A stretch of DNA of 64,000 nucleotides from CAYRXM01 sp964449465 (GCA_964449465.1 CAYVBK010000017.1:37190-101189); one strand, 5' to 3'; counted from the stretch's first letter, positions 34,180 through 42,820 are shown. Notes: generated by a model not told the origin, from the letters alone. Program-made: numbers and translations.

Positions 34180-34335
34180 ATCTTGAACCACAAGAGACAC
34201 CAGGAAAATTCGGTTTATGAATACAAGCCTTGACTTTTTTTGTGTACCTGGTATTCCTGGTGGTTTTTTCAGTGGACTATCGAGTCCACTGAAAAAAGTG
34301 TTTTACCGCGAGATGCCGGGTTCAGAAAAGATTAT
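34180..34335. repeat. two abutting inverted-repeat elements (family A relatives)
   Basis: Within the 745-bp gap 34061-34805. One element-like stretch (about 34187-34277) has ACCACAAGAGACACCAGG at its left and CCTGGTGGTTTTTTCAGTGGAC at its right. A second begins at 34284 with GTCCACTGAAAAAAGTGTTTTACCG, like the left end at 14006. The junction is a perfect 14-bp palindrome (34264-34277 and 34284-34297). The rest of the gap to 34805 shows no convincing gene. Confidence 0.65.
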
Positions 34336-34805
34336 ATATGGCTTTTGGCTCGTTCATTTTTGATGGACATATAAAAACATTTTAGATTAAAAACGATGTT
34401 TTACGAACTACCGCCTGAAAAAGGACTGATGCCCATTTCACTGTACAACGCCCCAAAAGCCGCCCACATTCTGTCGGCAGGAGCTGAAAACCAGGCCAAA
34501 ATCGTTCTTATGTCTAGCTATTGCCCTTGCTTGGTCTGCGACGACAGAAAACACCCCGGTTTTCGAGGGGTTCGGGGGGTCAAGCATCCCCGACGGGGTT
34601 TGTCAAGGGGCTGGTCCCTTGACATAAAAAGCTATGATCAAATATGATCGGGCAATTTGAAGAACTCGAAAAAAAATGAGCGAACCGCAAGTATGGGATT
34701 ACAGAACGCAAAAGAGGCAGGCAACGTGAGAGGGTCAACCTGAGAGGTTGCGGAGGATATTGAAGCAAGAGGTAAACCAGGCAGGGCGTTTTGGAACGAC
34801 GGGAA

Positions 34806-36149
34806 TCAGGATGATCGCTTCAAGCCTCTTTTGCGGGGCGAGTGCAGGTGAGCCAACTGGCTCAAGATCTGGCTCATCCGTTCGGCCAGAATCACCGGAC
34901 GCCGCCACAGCCGTTCAAAATCGGGTCGGGTCCAATCATCCAAGGTACGCTCGCCGGCAGCGTCAAACATAGCGTGAGGCAGACAGATCACCTCATTCAA
35001 CGGACGATCTTGCAGGGCCGCCGCCACATCCTCTCCGCCCAGCAGCCCCGACACGGTGACCGTTTCCCCAAACAGTTGGTTGATCACCGTCACCACTTCA
35101 AATTGAACGCCAATTTGCTCGGAAATCCTCTGCGCTTCTTGTTGCAACAGCGGAGCGATCAGCGCGCCGCAGGCCAGGGTGCAGCCCGGCAACCTGTCGC
35201 GCGGCAGGCGCAGGGCGGCGCAGTCTTGGAGAAATTGCCGCGTCAGGCCGATGCCATTTTCGATCTGCGGATAGCCGTCATAGGCCGTTTCGGGCGGGAT
35301 GGGTGCATCGGTCAGCAGGTACCACTCGTCGGCCAGGTAAACCAGCGATGATCCGTGCTGTTCCCGGTACCTTTGTTGGCGCGGCTCGATCTGGGCAATG
35401 ACCTCTCTGGCCTGGGCAGCGGTATAGGGACGACAGTCGCCGCGATGATAGCGTGTCAACCCCACCGGCACCACGCCGATGGATTGCACTGCCGGGTAAC
35501 GGGCAGCCAGGTCGGCCACGCTGCGTTCCAGATGCTCGCCATCGTTGAGACCGGGCGTCAACACCAGTTGGGTGTGCATTTCGATGCCCCATGCCGCCAA
35601 TTGGTCGATCTGCGGCAAAATGGTGGGGATGTCTGGCCGGCCGAGCAATTGTTGACGCAAGGCCGGCTCGGTGGCATGCACCGAGATGTACAGCGGTCCG
35701 AGTCGCTGTTCGCGGATGCGCTGCCAGTCGTCGGCGGTGAGGTTGGTGAGGGTGATAAAGCTGCCGTACAGCACGCTGTAGCGATAATCGTCGTCGCGGA
35801 GGTAAAGCGAGGATCGCAGCCCCAGTCGGCGCGGTGGCATTTGTGTCACAAAGCAAAACTCGCAGTGATTGCGACACAGACGCATGCCGTCAAAGACCGG
35901 CGCGGCAAAATCCAGCCCCAGCGGGCGGTCGTCGCGAAGCGTGTGCAGGCGCACCGATTGTCCGTCTCGCCAGATCACCAACTCCAGTTCGAGGTCGGCG
36001 GCGTAAAACTGAACATCCAGCACATCGCGCACCGGGCGGCCGTTGACCGAACGCAGCACGTCGCCCGGACGAATTTCCAGAGCGGCGGCGATGCTGTGTG
36101 GGGCAACGGCCACAATGGTTTCAGGTCGTTGAGCGTTCTCGTTCGTCAA
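34806..36149 (-). CDS. PDZ / radical SAM / DUF512 protein (TIGR03279-type)
   Basis: About 447 residues. The start is uncertain; TTG 36149 has GGGGAG just upstream, TTG 36161 and GTG 36113 are alternatives. A PDZ-like N-terminus (SIAAALEIRPGDVLRSVNGRPV) leads to a radical SAM cluster motif CRNHCEFCF near residue 90, LYISVHATEP and the C-terminal DUF512 region with PGLNDGEHL and GCTLACGALI. The family is widespread but of unknown biochemical role. It overlaps cmk by 29 bp and sits in the rluB-cmk operon. Confidence 0.88.
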   Translation of the reverse strand: MTNENAQRPETIVAVAPHSIAAALEIRPGDVLRSVNGRPVRDVLDVQFYAADLELELVIWRDGQSVRLHTLRDDRPLGLDFAAPVFDGMRLCRNHCEFCFVTQMPPRRLGLRSSLYLRDDDYRYSVLYGSFITLTNLTADDWQRIREQRLGPLYISVHATEPALRQQLLGRPDIPTILPQIDQLAAWGIEMHTQLVLTPGLNDGEHLERSVADLAARYPAVQSIGVVPVGLTRYHRGDCRPYTAAQAREVIAQIEPRQQRYREQHGSSLVYLADEWYLLTDAPIPPETAYDGYPQIENGIGLTRQFLQDCAALRLPRDRLPGCTLACGALIAPLLQQEAQRISEQIGVQFEVVTVINQLFGETVTVSGLLGGEDVAAALQDRPLNEVICLPHAMFDAAGERTLDDWTRPDFERLWRRPVILAERMSQILSQLAHLHSPRKRGLKRSS

Positions 36150-36837
36150 TGATCTCCCCAATATAATCCAACACCTGCTCGATGGTCAGGTGGGTGGTGT
36201 CTATGATCACAGCGTCGGCGGCCGGGCGCAGCGGCGATGTGGCGCGCTCGCTGTCTATTTGGTCACGTCGCATCATAGATTGACGAATTTCGTCATACTC
36301 TTGAGGGTCGGCATGAGCAGGGTCGTCGCCACGGCGGCGCAATACCTCGATGTGACGGCGGCGGGCGCGTTCGTCCAGGCAGGCCTCGATATAGAGCTTG
36401 AGATCGGCCTGCGGCAGCACCACCGTGCCAATATCGCGCCCAACCATGATCACCTGCCCGCGCAAACCGATGCGCCGTTGCTGAGCGGTGAGAGCACGGC
36501 GCACGCCCGGATATGCACTGACCGGCGACACGTGCTGGTTCACTTCGGGGCGACGAATGTCCCAGGTGATGTCTTGATCATCGGCCAGCACAGTGTATTG
36601 GCGACCATCCAGCACGGTGGGCGGGCAAACCTGGATGTGCAAAGTTTCGGCCAGGGTGGTCAGAGCGTTCTCGTCTGAAATGGCAATATGTTGCTCCAGA
36701 GCCGCCCAGGTTACAGCGCGATACATCACGCCGGTGTCAAAATACAAATAACCCAGCCGCCGGGCCAGCAATTCGCCCACCGTGCTTTTGCCCGACGCGG
36801 CCGGGCCGTCTATGGCAATGGTTAAAGGTCTAGGCAT
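36121..36837 (-). CDS. cmk: cytidylate kinase
   Basis: Phosphorylates CMP/dCMP. 238 residues. P-loop GPAASGKSTVGELLA at residues 11-25, DTGVMYRAVTW (CMP-binding) near 34-44, and GRDIGTVVLPQADLKLYI near 135-152, then the arginine-rich lid RRRHIEVLRRRGDD. It overlaps rluB by 8 bp at its start and the radical SAM gene at its end. Confidence 0.96.
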   Translation of the reverse strand: MPRPLTIAIDGPAASGKSTVGELLARRLGYLYFDTGVMYRAVTWAALEQHIAISDENALTTLAETLHIQVCPPTVLDGRQYTVLADDQDITWDIRRPEVNQHVSPVSAYPGVRRALTAQQRRIGLRGQVIMVGRDIGTVVLPQADLKLYIEACLDERARRRHIEVLRRRGDDPAHADPQEYDEIRQSMMRRDQIDSERATSPLRPAADAVIIDTTHLTIEQVLDYIGEIIDERERSTT

Positions 36838-37618
36838 CCGTTTTCCTCTGATTCAAGCTGCGCCGGGGGCGGCCCGATGGAGGCGCCGCCAGACGGCGCA
36901 GGGTGGCCAGTTCGGCGCGGGTGAGGGGGCGATGCGCACCCGGCGGCAGGTCGCCCAGTTCCAGCGGGCCGATGCGCACGCGGATCAACCGCTGCACCCG
37001 CAAGCCCACCGCCTCGCACATGCGCCGGATCTGTCGCTTGCGCCCTTCGTGAATGATCATGCGCAGCCAGGTTTGCTTTTGCAAAGGCTTGCCCCAGGGC
37101 GAAGTTTCGATCATTTCCACCCGCGCCGGCGAGGTCAAGCCATCGGGCAACTCGACACCCTGGCGCAGGGCTTGCAAAACAACGCGGGTAGCATGTCCGC
37201 TGACCAAAACATGGTATTCTTTGGGGTGTTCATAGCGAGGATGGGTGAGTTGCTCGGTTAAAGCACCGTCGTTGGTCAGCAAGATCAACCCCTCGCTGTC
37301 CAGGTCCAGCCGTCCTACCGGGTGCAGTCCTTCTATGTCGGGGATCAGGTTGCCCAGCGATGGGCGGCCGCGCTCGTCGCGGATCACCGACAAATAGCCG
37401 GCCGGCTTGTGCAGCATCATGTATCGCTGTTTGGGGTGCGCCTGGATCGGTTGACCGTCCACGGCGATCTGGTCCCGGTCTGGGTTGACCAGAACGCCCA
37501 TTTCGGTGACGGTCTGACCGTTGACCTGTACGCGGCCTTGTTGGATCATCACTTCGCTGGCGCGGCGCGAGGCCACGCCGGCCTGAGCAAGAACTTTGTG
37601 CAAACGAACATCTGGCAT
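36830..37618 (-). CDS. rluB: rRNA pseudouridine synthase (RluB/RsuA family)
   Basis: 262 residues. An N-terminal S4 RNA-binding domain (RLHKVLAQAGVASRRASEVMI) precedes the catalytic RsuA-type domain with HPVGRLDLDSEGLILLTNDG (catalytic Asp near residue 104) and GRKRQIRRM. It forms pseudouridine in rRNA, most likely 23S helix 80 as for RluB; RsuA or RluF activity cannot be ruled out by eye. AAGGAGA precedes ATG 37618 and a TATAAT box lies at 37639-37644. Confidence 0.92.
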   Translation of the reverse strand: MPDVRLHKVLAQAGVASRRASEVMIQQGRVQVNGQTVTEMGVLVNPDRDQIAVDGQPIQAHPKQRYMMLHKPAGYLSVIRDERGRPSLGNLIPDIEGLHPVGRLDLDSEGLILLTNDGALTEQLTHPRYEHPKEYHVLVSGHATRVVLQALRQGVELPDGLTSPARVEMIETSPWGKPLQKQTWLRMIIHEGRKRQIRRMCEAVGLRVQRLIRVRIGPLELGDLPPGAHRPLTRAELATLRRLAAPPSGRPRRSLNQRKTDA

Positions 37619-37638
37619 AGAGTCTCTCCTTGAGGGGG

Positions 37639-37667
37639 ATTATAGCATACATGTGGGTTTGGAAAAA
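37639..37667 (-). promoter_or_regulatory. putative promoter of rluB-cmk operon
   Basis: Perfect TATAAT (37639-37644, minus strand) 21 bp from the rluB ATG, with only a weak -35 (TTTTCC, 37662-37667). Confidence 0.45.
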
Positions 37668-37689
37668 ACCGGGCGGATGATGCCCCAAC

Positions 37690-37880
37690 GGATTTCGGCA
37701 GGCTCAACCTGCCAGTCCAACCAACCGGCTCTTTCAGGCCGAGGCTTCGGCGTCGGGCGAGGCTAAAGGGCGAGGCTAAAGCCTCGCCCTGAGAGAGCGT
37801 TGGTGTTGGTCTGGGCAACCCGGTTTCGACAGACTCAATCTGCCAGCTCAACCGGCCAACTCAACCGACGAACTCGCCTC
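37690..37880. repeat. repeat-rich non-coding stretch
   Basis: In the 422-bp divergent gap between rluB and the sigma factor gene. It contains GGCAGGCTCAACCTGCCAG (37699) and GACAGACTCAATCTGCCAG (37829), a tandem GGCGAGGCTAAAG pair (37757 and 37770) and a hairpin GGGCGAGGCT/AGCCTCGCCC (37768-37789). The CAGGCTCAACC core also occurs at 17200 (other strand) and 58138. No gene is seen here. Confidence 0.6.
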
Positions 37881-37912
37881 AGGTTGAAAGGCGGGCCGAC
37901 TGAAATGGTTCA

Positions 37913-37941
37913 TTGACAAATCGAGGGGGTTGGGGTACAAT
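37913..37941 (+). promoter_or_regulatory. sigma-70 promoter of the ECF sigma / carbamoyltransferase operon
   Basis: Perfect TTGACA (37913-37918), 17-bp spacer and TACAAT (37936-37941). The leader to GTG 38041 is about 95 nt. Confidence 0.82.
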
Positions 37942-38040
37942 CTTGCCCACTTGCTTGATGCAACCGGAGCATCGCCATGGGGTTTTATACCGCAAGACAG
38001 AGCACACAATTCCTGTCGAGACCTGTGTTGGAGGCATGGG

Positions 38041-38634
38041 GTGAGCCAGCCGTCGTCTGAAATCGAGTTGATTTCTCGCGCCAGAGAAGACGCCGAAGCG
38101 TTCGGCCAGTTGTACGAGTTGTACGTCGAACGCATTTACAACTATATGTATTACCGCACGGGAAATCATCATGATGCCGAGGACTTGACCGCCAAGACAT
38201 TTTATCAGGCACTCAAACACATCGGCCGGTATACCGAGCGCGGGCTTCCTTTTGCTGCCTGGCTATATCGCATTGCCCACAACCTGGTCGCCAACTGGTA
38301 CCGCGACCACAGCCGTCGTCAGGTGATCGCGCTGGACGAACTGGCATCCTTGACCCTGCCGCATGGCGAGCAGACCGCCCCCGATCAGGTTGAAATGCAA
38401 GAGGATCGTCAACTGTTGCTGCGCCTGATCCGCCGCATGCCCGATGAACGACAACAGTTGTTGATCCTGAAATTTGTCGAACAGATGAGCAACCAGGAGA
38501 TCGGCCAGATCATGGGGCGCAGCGAGGGGGCGATCAAGTCTTTGTACCATCGCACTCTGCTGGCCTTGCGGGAAGCGTGGGAAGCCGAGAAAACATCAAG
38601 CGAGGAGCAAGTATGGAAAACAATGATTTCGTAG
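38041..38634 (+). CDS. ECF-type RNA polymerase sigma factor
   Basis: 197 residues from GTG 38041 (GGAGG at 38029-38034; the open frame runs further upstream through the promoter region). Region 2 reads LYELYVERIYNYMYYRTGNHHDAEDLTAKTF with AWLYRIAHNLVANWYRD following; region 4 reads MPDERQQLLILKFVEQMSNQEIGQIMGRSEGAIKSLYHR. It redirects RNA polymerase to its own promoters. It heads a plus-strand operon ending in a carbamoyltransferase and SGNH protein; the next gene overlaps it by 22 bp. Confidence 0.92.
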   Translation: MSQPSSEIELISRAREDAEAFGQLYELYVERIYNYMYYRTGNHHDAEDLTAKTFYQALKHIGRYTERGLPFAAWLYRIAHNLVANWYRDHSRRQVIALDELASLTLPHGEQTAPDQVEMQEDRQLLLRLIRRMPDERQQLLILKFVEQMSNQEIGQIMGRSEGAIKSLYHRTLLALREAWEAEKTSSEEQVWKTMIS

Positions 38635-39020
38635 AGGAATCTGTGTCTTGGGAGCGCACAAAACCTCGCACCGATTTTGTGCGCAAACTGGGGCAAGAGA
38701 TCGGCCAGGCGGCCTGGAAAAAGATGGGACGCAAGCCAGGTGTGCCTTTTGAGCGTGTGGTATTGGATTTGCGCTATCTGGTGCGCCTGCTGCGGCAAAC
38801 GTTGGTGCCGGTGCAGCCCCGGCCGGCTTTCAGGCAGGTTTTGGGCAATCAACTGCAAGCCCAGGCTGTCCAGGTGATGCAAGAACGGCGCAAGCAGTGG
38901 CGCTGGCTGGTCATCGGCAGTGCGGTCGGTTCGCTGGTCTCATTGCTGAGCGTCTTGATCGCTGTGCTGCTGCGGCAGCGAACAGAGCGCACGCGGAGTA
39001 TCAGTTACAAAGGAGCATAG
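38613..39020 (+). CDS. small single-pass membrane protein, candidate anti-sigma partner
   Basis: 135 residues from ATG 38613 with GAGGAG ahead, overlapping the sigma gene by 22 bp. Residues 1-95 are cytoplasmic-looking and basic (RKLGQEIGQAAWKKMGRKPG, VVLDLRYLVRLLRQTL), then one membrane helix (about residues 98-122) and a short basic tail. There is no recognisable zinc-binding anti-sigma motif (HxxxCxxC). The role as an anti-sigma factor is inferred only from position and membrane topology. Confidence 0.7.
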   Translation: MENNDFVEESVSWERTKPRTDFVRKLGQEIGQAAWKKMGRKPGVPFERVVLDLRYLVRLLRQTLVPVQPRPAFRQVLGNQLQAQAVQVMQERRKQWRWLVIGSAVGSLVSLLSVLIAVLLRQRTERTRSISYKGA

Positions 39021-39021
39021 C

Positions 39022-39204
39022 ATGTCAGGTTGGGGAAAAAAGATGCTGTCTCGCATGGGCATTTTGGGCGAGCTGCTAAATTTTTTGTGGAAGCGCAAGC
39101 TGTGGTGGATGATTCCCATGATCGTCATGTTGATCGTGTTCACCCTGCTGCTGGTCGCCGCCCAGGGATCGTCCTTTATGCCGTTTATCTATACACTGTT
39201 CTAA
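39022..39204 (+). CDS. DUF5989 family small membrane protein (SxtK-like)
   Basis: 60 residues: an amphipathic N-terminus (ILGELLNFLWKRKLWWMIPM) running into one membrane helix, and the C-terminus GSSFMPFIYTLF. This is the pattern of the DUF5989 family, tiny proteins commonly found beside NodU/CmcH-type carbamoyltransferases, to which SxtK of the saxitoxin cluster belongs as I recall it. Biochemical role unknown. It starts one base after the preceding stop and is followed 18 nt later by the SxtJ-like gene. Confidence 0.75.
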   Translation: MSGWGKKMLSRMGILGELLNFLWKRKLWWMIPMIVMLIVFTLLLVAAQGSSFMPFIYTLF

Positions 39205-39222
39205 ACTGAAAGGTCATTCAAC

Positions 39223-39741
39223 ATGGACCTGATTGCCTTGATCTTGCTCACTCTGGTCGGCTATTCGTCTGGCGCTGTCCTGGGCAGCCGCAAGCGGCTG
39301 ATTTCGCCGGTCATCCTCGACCTGGTGTGGATCGTCTTGCTGTGGACGATGGCCGTCATATCACGGCTGTGGCTGCACAAGTGGCTGGCCGTAGCCGTGT
39401 GGCTGATAGCTGCCGGCGTCTGCTCGTTTGTGTGGGCCAGCGTTCGCTACCCGCACCTGGCTGTCCCGAAAAAGTCGGCCGAAAAATCGGCCGAGCCGGT
39501 TATCGGCGGCGGGGTGTTCAAGCGTCTCTGGACGCGATGGACGCAGTTTGCCCTCAAGATGGGCAACTTTCAAGGCCGGATTTTGTTGGCCTGGTTCTAT
39601 TTCATCGTCGTCACCCCCTTTGGCCTCCTGGTGCGTCTGTTTAGCGATCCCCTGCACATCAAACATCGTCCATCCTCTTCAAGCTGGCTGGAACGCGCTC
39701 ACATATCAGCCGATCTGGAGAGCGGAAGGAGCCAGTTTTAA
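39223..39741 (+). CDS. SxtJ-like membrane protein
   Basis: 172 residues. Two N-terminal membrane helices lie at about residues 4-50, a third at about 53-72, and a C-terminal one at 110-135 (GRILLAWFYFIVVTPFGLLVRL), with a basic linker between. The C-terminal FGLLVRLFSDPLHIK is characteristic, as I remember it, of SxtJ-family proteins next to O-carbamoyltransferases. The stop and the next start overlap as TAATG. With the DUF5989 protein it may anchor or assist the carbamoyltransferase at the membrane. Confidence 0.72.
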   Translation: MDLIALILLTLVGYSSGAVLGSRKRLISPVILDLVWIVLLWTMAVISRLWLHKWLAVAVWLIAAGVCSFVWASVRYPHLAVPKKSAEKSAEPVIGGGVFKRLWTRWTQFALKMGNFQGRILLAWFYFIVVTPFGLLVRLFSDPLHIKHRPSSSSWLERAHISADLESGRSQF

Positions 39742-41519
39742 TGTATATTTTGGGAACATCGTTTTTTTACCACGATGCTGCGGCCGCGCTGATCGAGGAT
39801 GGTCGCCTGATCGCCGCCGCCGAAGAGGAACGTCTCAGCCGCAAAAAACACGACAGCGGCTTTCCCGAACGGGCGATCCAGTTTTGTTTGCAGCAGGCAG
39901 GCATCACCGCTGCCGATCTGGATTATGTGGTCTTTTACGAAAAGCCACTGACCAAATTTGAGCGCATTCTGCTCACCTCTCTGGGCACGTTTCCCCGTTC
40001 GTGGGAGTCGTTCAGCGAGGCCATGGTAACATGGTTCGATCAAAAGCTGTGGATCAAGAGCCTGCTGCAAGAAAAAATCGGCGTGCCCGCCGAGAAAATT
40101 CTGTTTACCGAGCATCACCTGGCGCACGCGGCCAGCGCGTTCTTTTGCTCGCCCTACTCTGAGGCGGCTATCCTCACCGTAGACGGCGTCGGCGAATGGA
40201 CGTCCACGACGATGGGGGTTGGCAAAGCCTCGTGGGATGATGGCGGCGTCAATGACATTCAGTTGTTTTCCGAACAACGCTTTCCGCACTCGCTGGGCCT
40301 GCTGTATTCGGCCTTTACGGCCTTTTTAGGGTTCGAGGTCAATGAGGGCGAGTACAAGGTGATGGGAATGGCCCCGTATGGGCAGCCGCGCTATATGGAT
40401 GAGGTGTACAAAATTCTCCATGTGCAGAGCGACGGCTCTTTTAGCCTGGGCATGGATTACCTGAGCTATCACTATTCGCCTACCCAGAGCTTTAGCCCCA
40501 AATTTACCCGGCTCTTTGGCCCGCCGCGCCTGCCCGAGTCGGACTTTTTCACCCGCGACACCAACCCCGAACAAGACCCGACCGATCCGGGTATGGTCAA
40601 AAATCAGTATTACGCCGATGTCGCCGCCAGCATCCAACTGGCTACCGAAGAGACCATGCTGACGATGGCGCGTCACCTGCACCAGAAAACCGGCCTGAAC
40701 AAATTGTGCATTGCCGGCGGCGTAGCCCTCAACAGTGTGGCCAATGGGCGCATTTTGCGCGAGACGCCGTTTGAAGAGGTATACATTCAACCGGCGGCCG
40801 GCGATTCGGGTGGAGCGCTGGGCGCGGCGTTGTATGTCTATCATGTGCTGCTCAAAAAACCGCGCGCTTTTGTCATGCAAGACGCTTACTGGGGGCAGGG
40901 ATACAGCATTGACGAGATCAAGGATTTTCTGCACAGTCGCAGCATTTCCTATCAATACGTCGCCGAGGATGCTGTATTGATGGAGCAGCTATCGGCCGAG
41001 TTGCAGGCCGGCAAGGTGATCGGTTGGTTTCAAGGGCGGTTCGAGTGGGGACCGCGGGCGTTGGGCAATCGCAGCATTTTGGCCGACCCGCGTCGTGCGG
41101 ACATGAAAGGCATTGTCAATGCCAAGATCAAGTTTCGCGAGCCGTTTCGTCCCTTTGCGCCGGCGGTGCTGGAAAGCCGTACCGCCGAATTTTATGCTGT
41201 GAGCGAACCGGAGCGACATTATCCGGCACGTTACATGTTGATGGTATTTGACACATTGCCTGACAAACAGGCGATTGTGCCGGCGACGACACACCAGGGC
41301 GGCACGTCGCGCATCCAGACGGTGCGCCGCGAGTGGAATCCGCGTTACTATGACCTGATCGAGACTTTTGGGCGGCAAACCGGCGTGCCGGTGCTGCTCA
41401 ACACGTCGTTCAACCTGCGCGGCGAGCCGATTGTCAGCAGCCCGGCCGATGCGTTCAAGACGTTCAGCAACAGCGGCATTGATACGTTGGTGTTGGACCA
41501 TTTTGTGATCAGAAAATGA
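39741..41519 (+). CDS. carbamoyltransferase, NodU/CmcH/SxtI family
   Basis: 592 residues, the usual length. An N-terminal Kae1-like ATPase half shows LGTSFFYHDAAAALIEDG, the histidine motif EHHLAHAASAFF (about residues 131-142), LTVDGVGEW and NEGEYKVMGMAPYG; the C-terminal YrdC-like half has AAGDSGGALGAAL, GRFEWGPRALGNRSI and the final LNTSFNLRGEPIV. The family moves a carbamoyl group from carbamoyl phosphate to a hydroxyl on sugars, antibiotics or toxins. Context with SxtJ-like, DUF5989 and SGNH genes points to an O-carbamoylated membrane-linked glycan or lipid. It overlaps the next gene as ATGA. Confidence 0.94.
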   Translation: MYILGTSFFYHDAAAALIEDGRLIAAAEEERLSRKKHDSGFPERAIQFCLQQAGITAADLDYVVFYEKPLTKFERILLTSLGTFPRSWESFSEAMVTWFDQKLWIKSLLQEKIGVPAEKILFTEHHLAHAASAFFCSPYSEAAILTVDGVGEWTSTTMGVGKASWDDGGVNDIQLFSEQRFPHSLGLLYSAFTAFLGFEVNEGEYKVMGMAPYGQPRYMDEVYKILHVQSDGSFSLGMDYLSYHYSPTQSFSPKFTRLFGPPRLPESDFFTRDTNPEQDPTDPGMVKNQYYADVAASIQLATEETMLTMARHLHQKTGLNKLCIAGGVALNSVANGRILRETPFEEVYIQPAAGDSGGALGAALYVYHVLLKKPRAFVMQDAYWGQGYSIDEIKDFLHSRSISYQYVAEDAVLMEQLSAELQAGKVIGWFQGRFEWGPRALGNRSILADPRRADMKGIVNAKIKFREPFRPFAPAVLESRTAEFYAVSEPERHYPARYMLMVFDTLPDKQAIVPATTHQGGTSRIQTVRREWNPRYYDLIETFGRQTGVPVLLNTSFNLRGEPIVSSPADAFKTFSNSGIDTLVLDHFVIRK

Positions 41520-42820
41520 AGCAAATCATCGGTCCAATGGCCCGGCGGAGACAGCTGGCCCTCAATATCCTGGTTCCGTCGGTGCTGAGCTTGTTGGGTG
41601 CGCTGCTGGTGTTGGAAGTGGGGCTGCGAGTGCTTTATCGCCTCATTCCGCTAGAAGTATGCGCCTCGGATCCGATTGTGGCCAATTATTATTGCCAGCC
41701 CTATTTCGAATATGACAAGCCGATCCGCATCGCTTATCGATATAAACCTAATTATCGCATCGAAGGATGGTGGGATCCGGCGCGGCCCTCACAGGCCAAC
41801 CCGGAAACAGCGGCCGCTCCTTCGGATCGCAGTGACAAATTCTGGTATGTGTTTCAGACCGATGAGATGGGCTTTCCCAACGATGAGCGTATCTGGCACG
41901 AGCAGTATGATGTGGTGGTGACCGGCGATTCGTTCGTCAATCGCACGGCGCCTCAAACCTGGATGGAGTTATTGGGCCAGCAGACCGACCAGAGCGTATT
42001 GATCTTGGGAGCATCGAGTTGGAGCACCCTGAACGAGGTCGAAGCGGTCAAGCTATATGGCCTGGACAAAAAGCCGCGTTGGGTGGTCTTGATGTTTTTC
42101 GAGGGCAACGATCTGCTCAATGTGGGTCAATATGTGGAAAAGCGCGCCAGTGGTCTGAGCTGGAAAGAATATGATCTGCGCGGCGTGCCATTTTATCGCC
42201 GCCTGATCACCTTTCACCTGCTCAAACACTGGTTGACGACTCGACCAACTGCCGGGCCGGTGCGCTATCGTTATCCGGTGACGGCCAGCACCGAGGCCGG
42301 CACCGTTCCCCTCATTTTCAAAGATATTCACCTGCTGCCCCTCAGCGCCGATTATGACACCTTAACCCGCTCAGATGAGTTTGGTTATATCCAGGATGCT
42401 TTACTGGAATTAAAGGCTCTGTGCGAAGCGCAAGGGACGCGCTTTTTGCTGGTCTATGTGCCGAGCAAAGAACATGTCTACTGGTCACGCATTTGGGACC
42501 CCACCGATGTGAACAATATTCTAGAGCGCACAGCCACGGTGACGCTCAGCGAGGGCGATCACGGCAAACTGGTGTGGCAGCAGCAGTATCTCTCGTTTGA
42601 CGTGTTCAGCCAGAATCACAATGCGCAAGAGCGTCTGTTCAGCGATTGGACGCAAAAAAACGGCGTCGATTTCCTCAACCTGACGCCACTCTTTTGGAGC
42701 AAGAGCATCGAATTGGGCGAAACCTATCACTATGCCGATCCACACTGGAACCAATTGGGCAATCAGTTGGCCGCCGATGCCATTGCCGAGTATATGCGTG
42801 GTCATTCATCCCCACGCTAA
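41516..42820 (+). CDS. SGNH/GDSL-type hydrolase-like membrane-anchored protein
   Basis: 434 residues. An N-terminal membrane helix (about residues 18-42) is followed by an extracytoplasmic SGNH-like domain: block I TGDSFVNR (about 138-145), block III-like FFEGNDLLN (about 195-203) and the C-terminal DPHWNQLG, the catalytic Asp-His block. Such proteins act as esterases or O-acyl transferases on surface glycans (AlgX/AlgJ-like). Translational coupling (ATGA) to the carbamoyltransferase suggests they modify the same surface polymer. It is the last gene of the operon. Confidence 0.83.
   Translation: MKQIIGPMARRRQLALNILVPSVLSLLGALLVLEVGLRVLYRLIPLEVCASDPIVANYYCQPYFEYDKPIRIAYRYKPNYRIEGWWDPARPSQANPETAAAPSDRSDKFWYVFQTDEMGFPNDERIWHEQYDVVVTGDSFVNRTAPQTWMELLGQQTDQSVLILGASSWSTLNEVEAVKLYGLDKKPRWVVLMFFEGNDLLNVGQYVEKRASGLSWKEYDLRGVPFYRRLITFHLLKHWLTTRPTAGPVRYRYPVTASTEAGTVPLIFKDIHLLPLSADYDTLTRSDEFGYIQDALLELKALCEAQGTRFLLVYVPSKEHVYWSRIWDPTDVNNILERTATVTLSEGDHGKLVWQQQYLSFDVFSQNHNAQERLFSDWTQKNGVDFLNLTPLFWSKSIELGETYHYADPHWNQLGNQLAADAIAEYMRGHSSPR

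Noticed and set aside
34396..34647. 83-residue open frame in the 34-kb gap
   Set aside because: No ribosome binding site, no recognisable domain, and it runs through repeat-like sequence; treated as non-coding.
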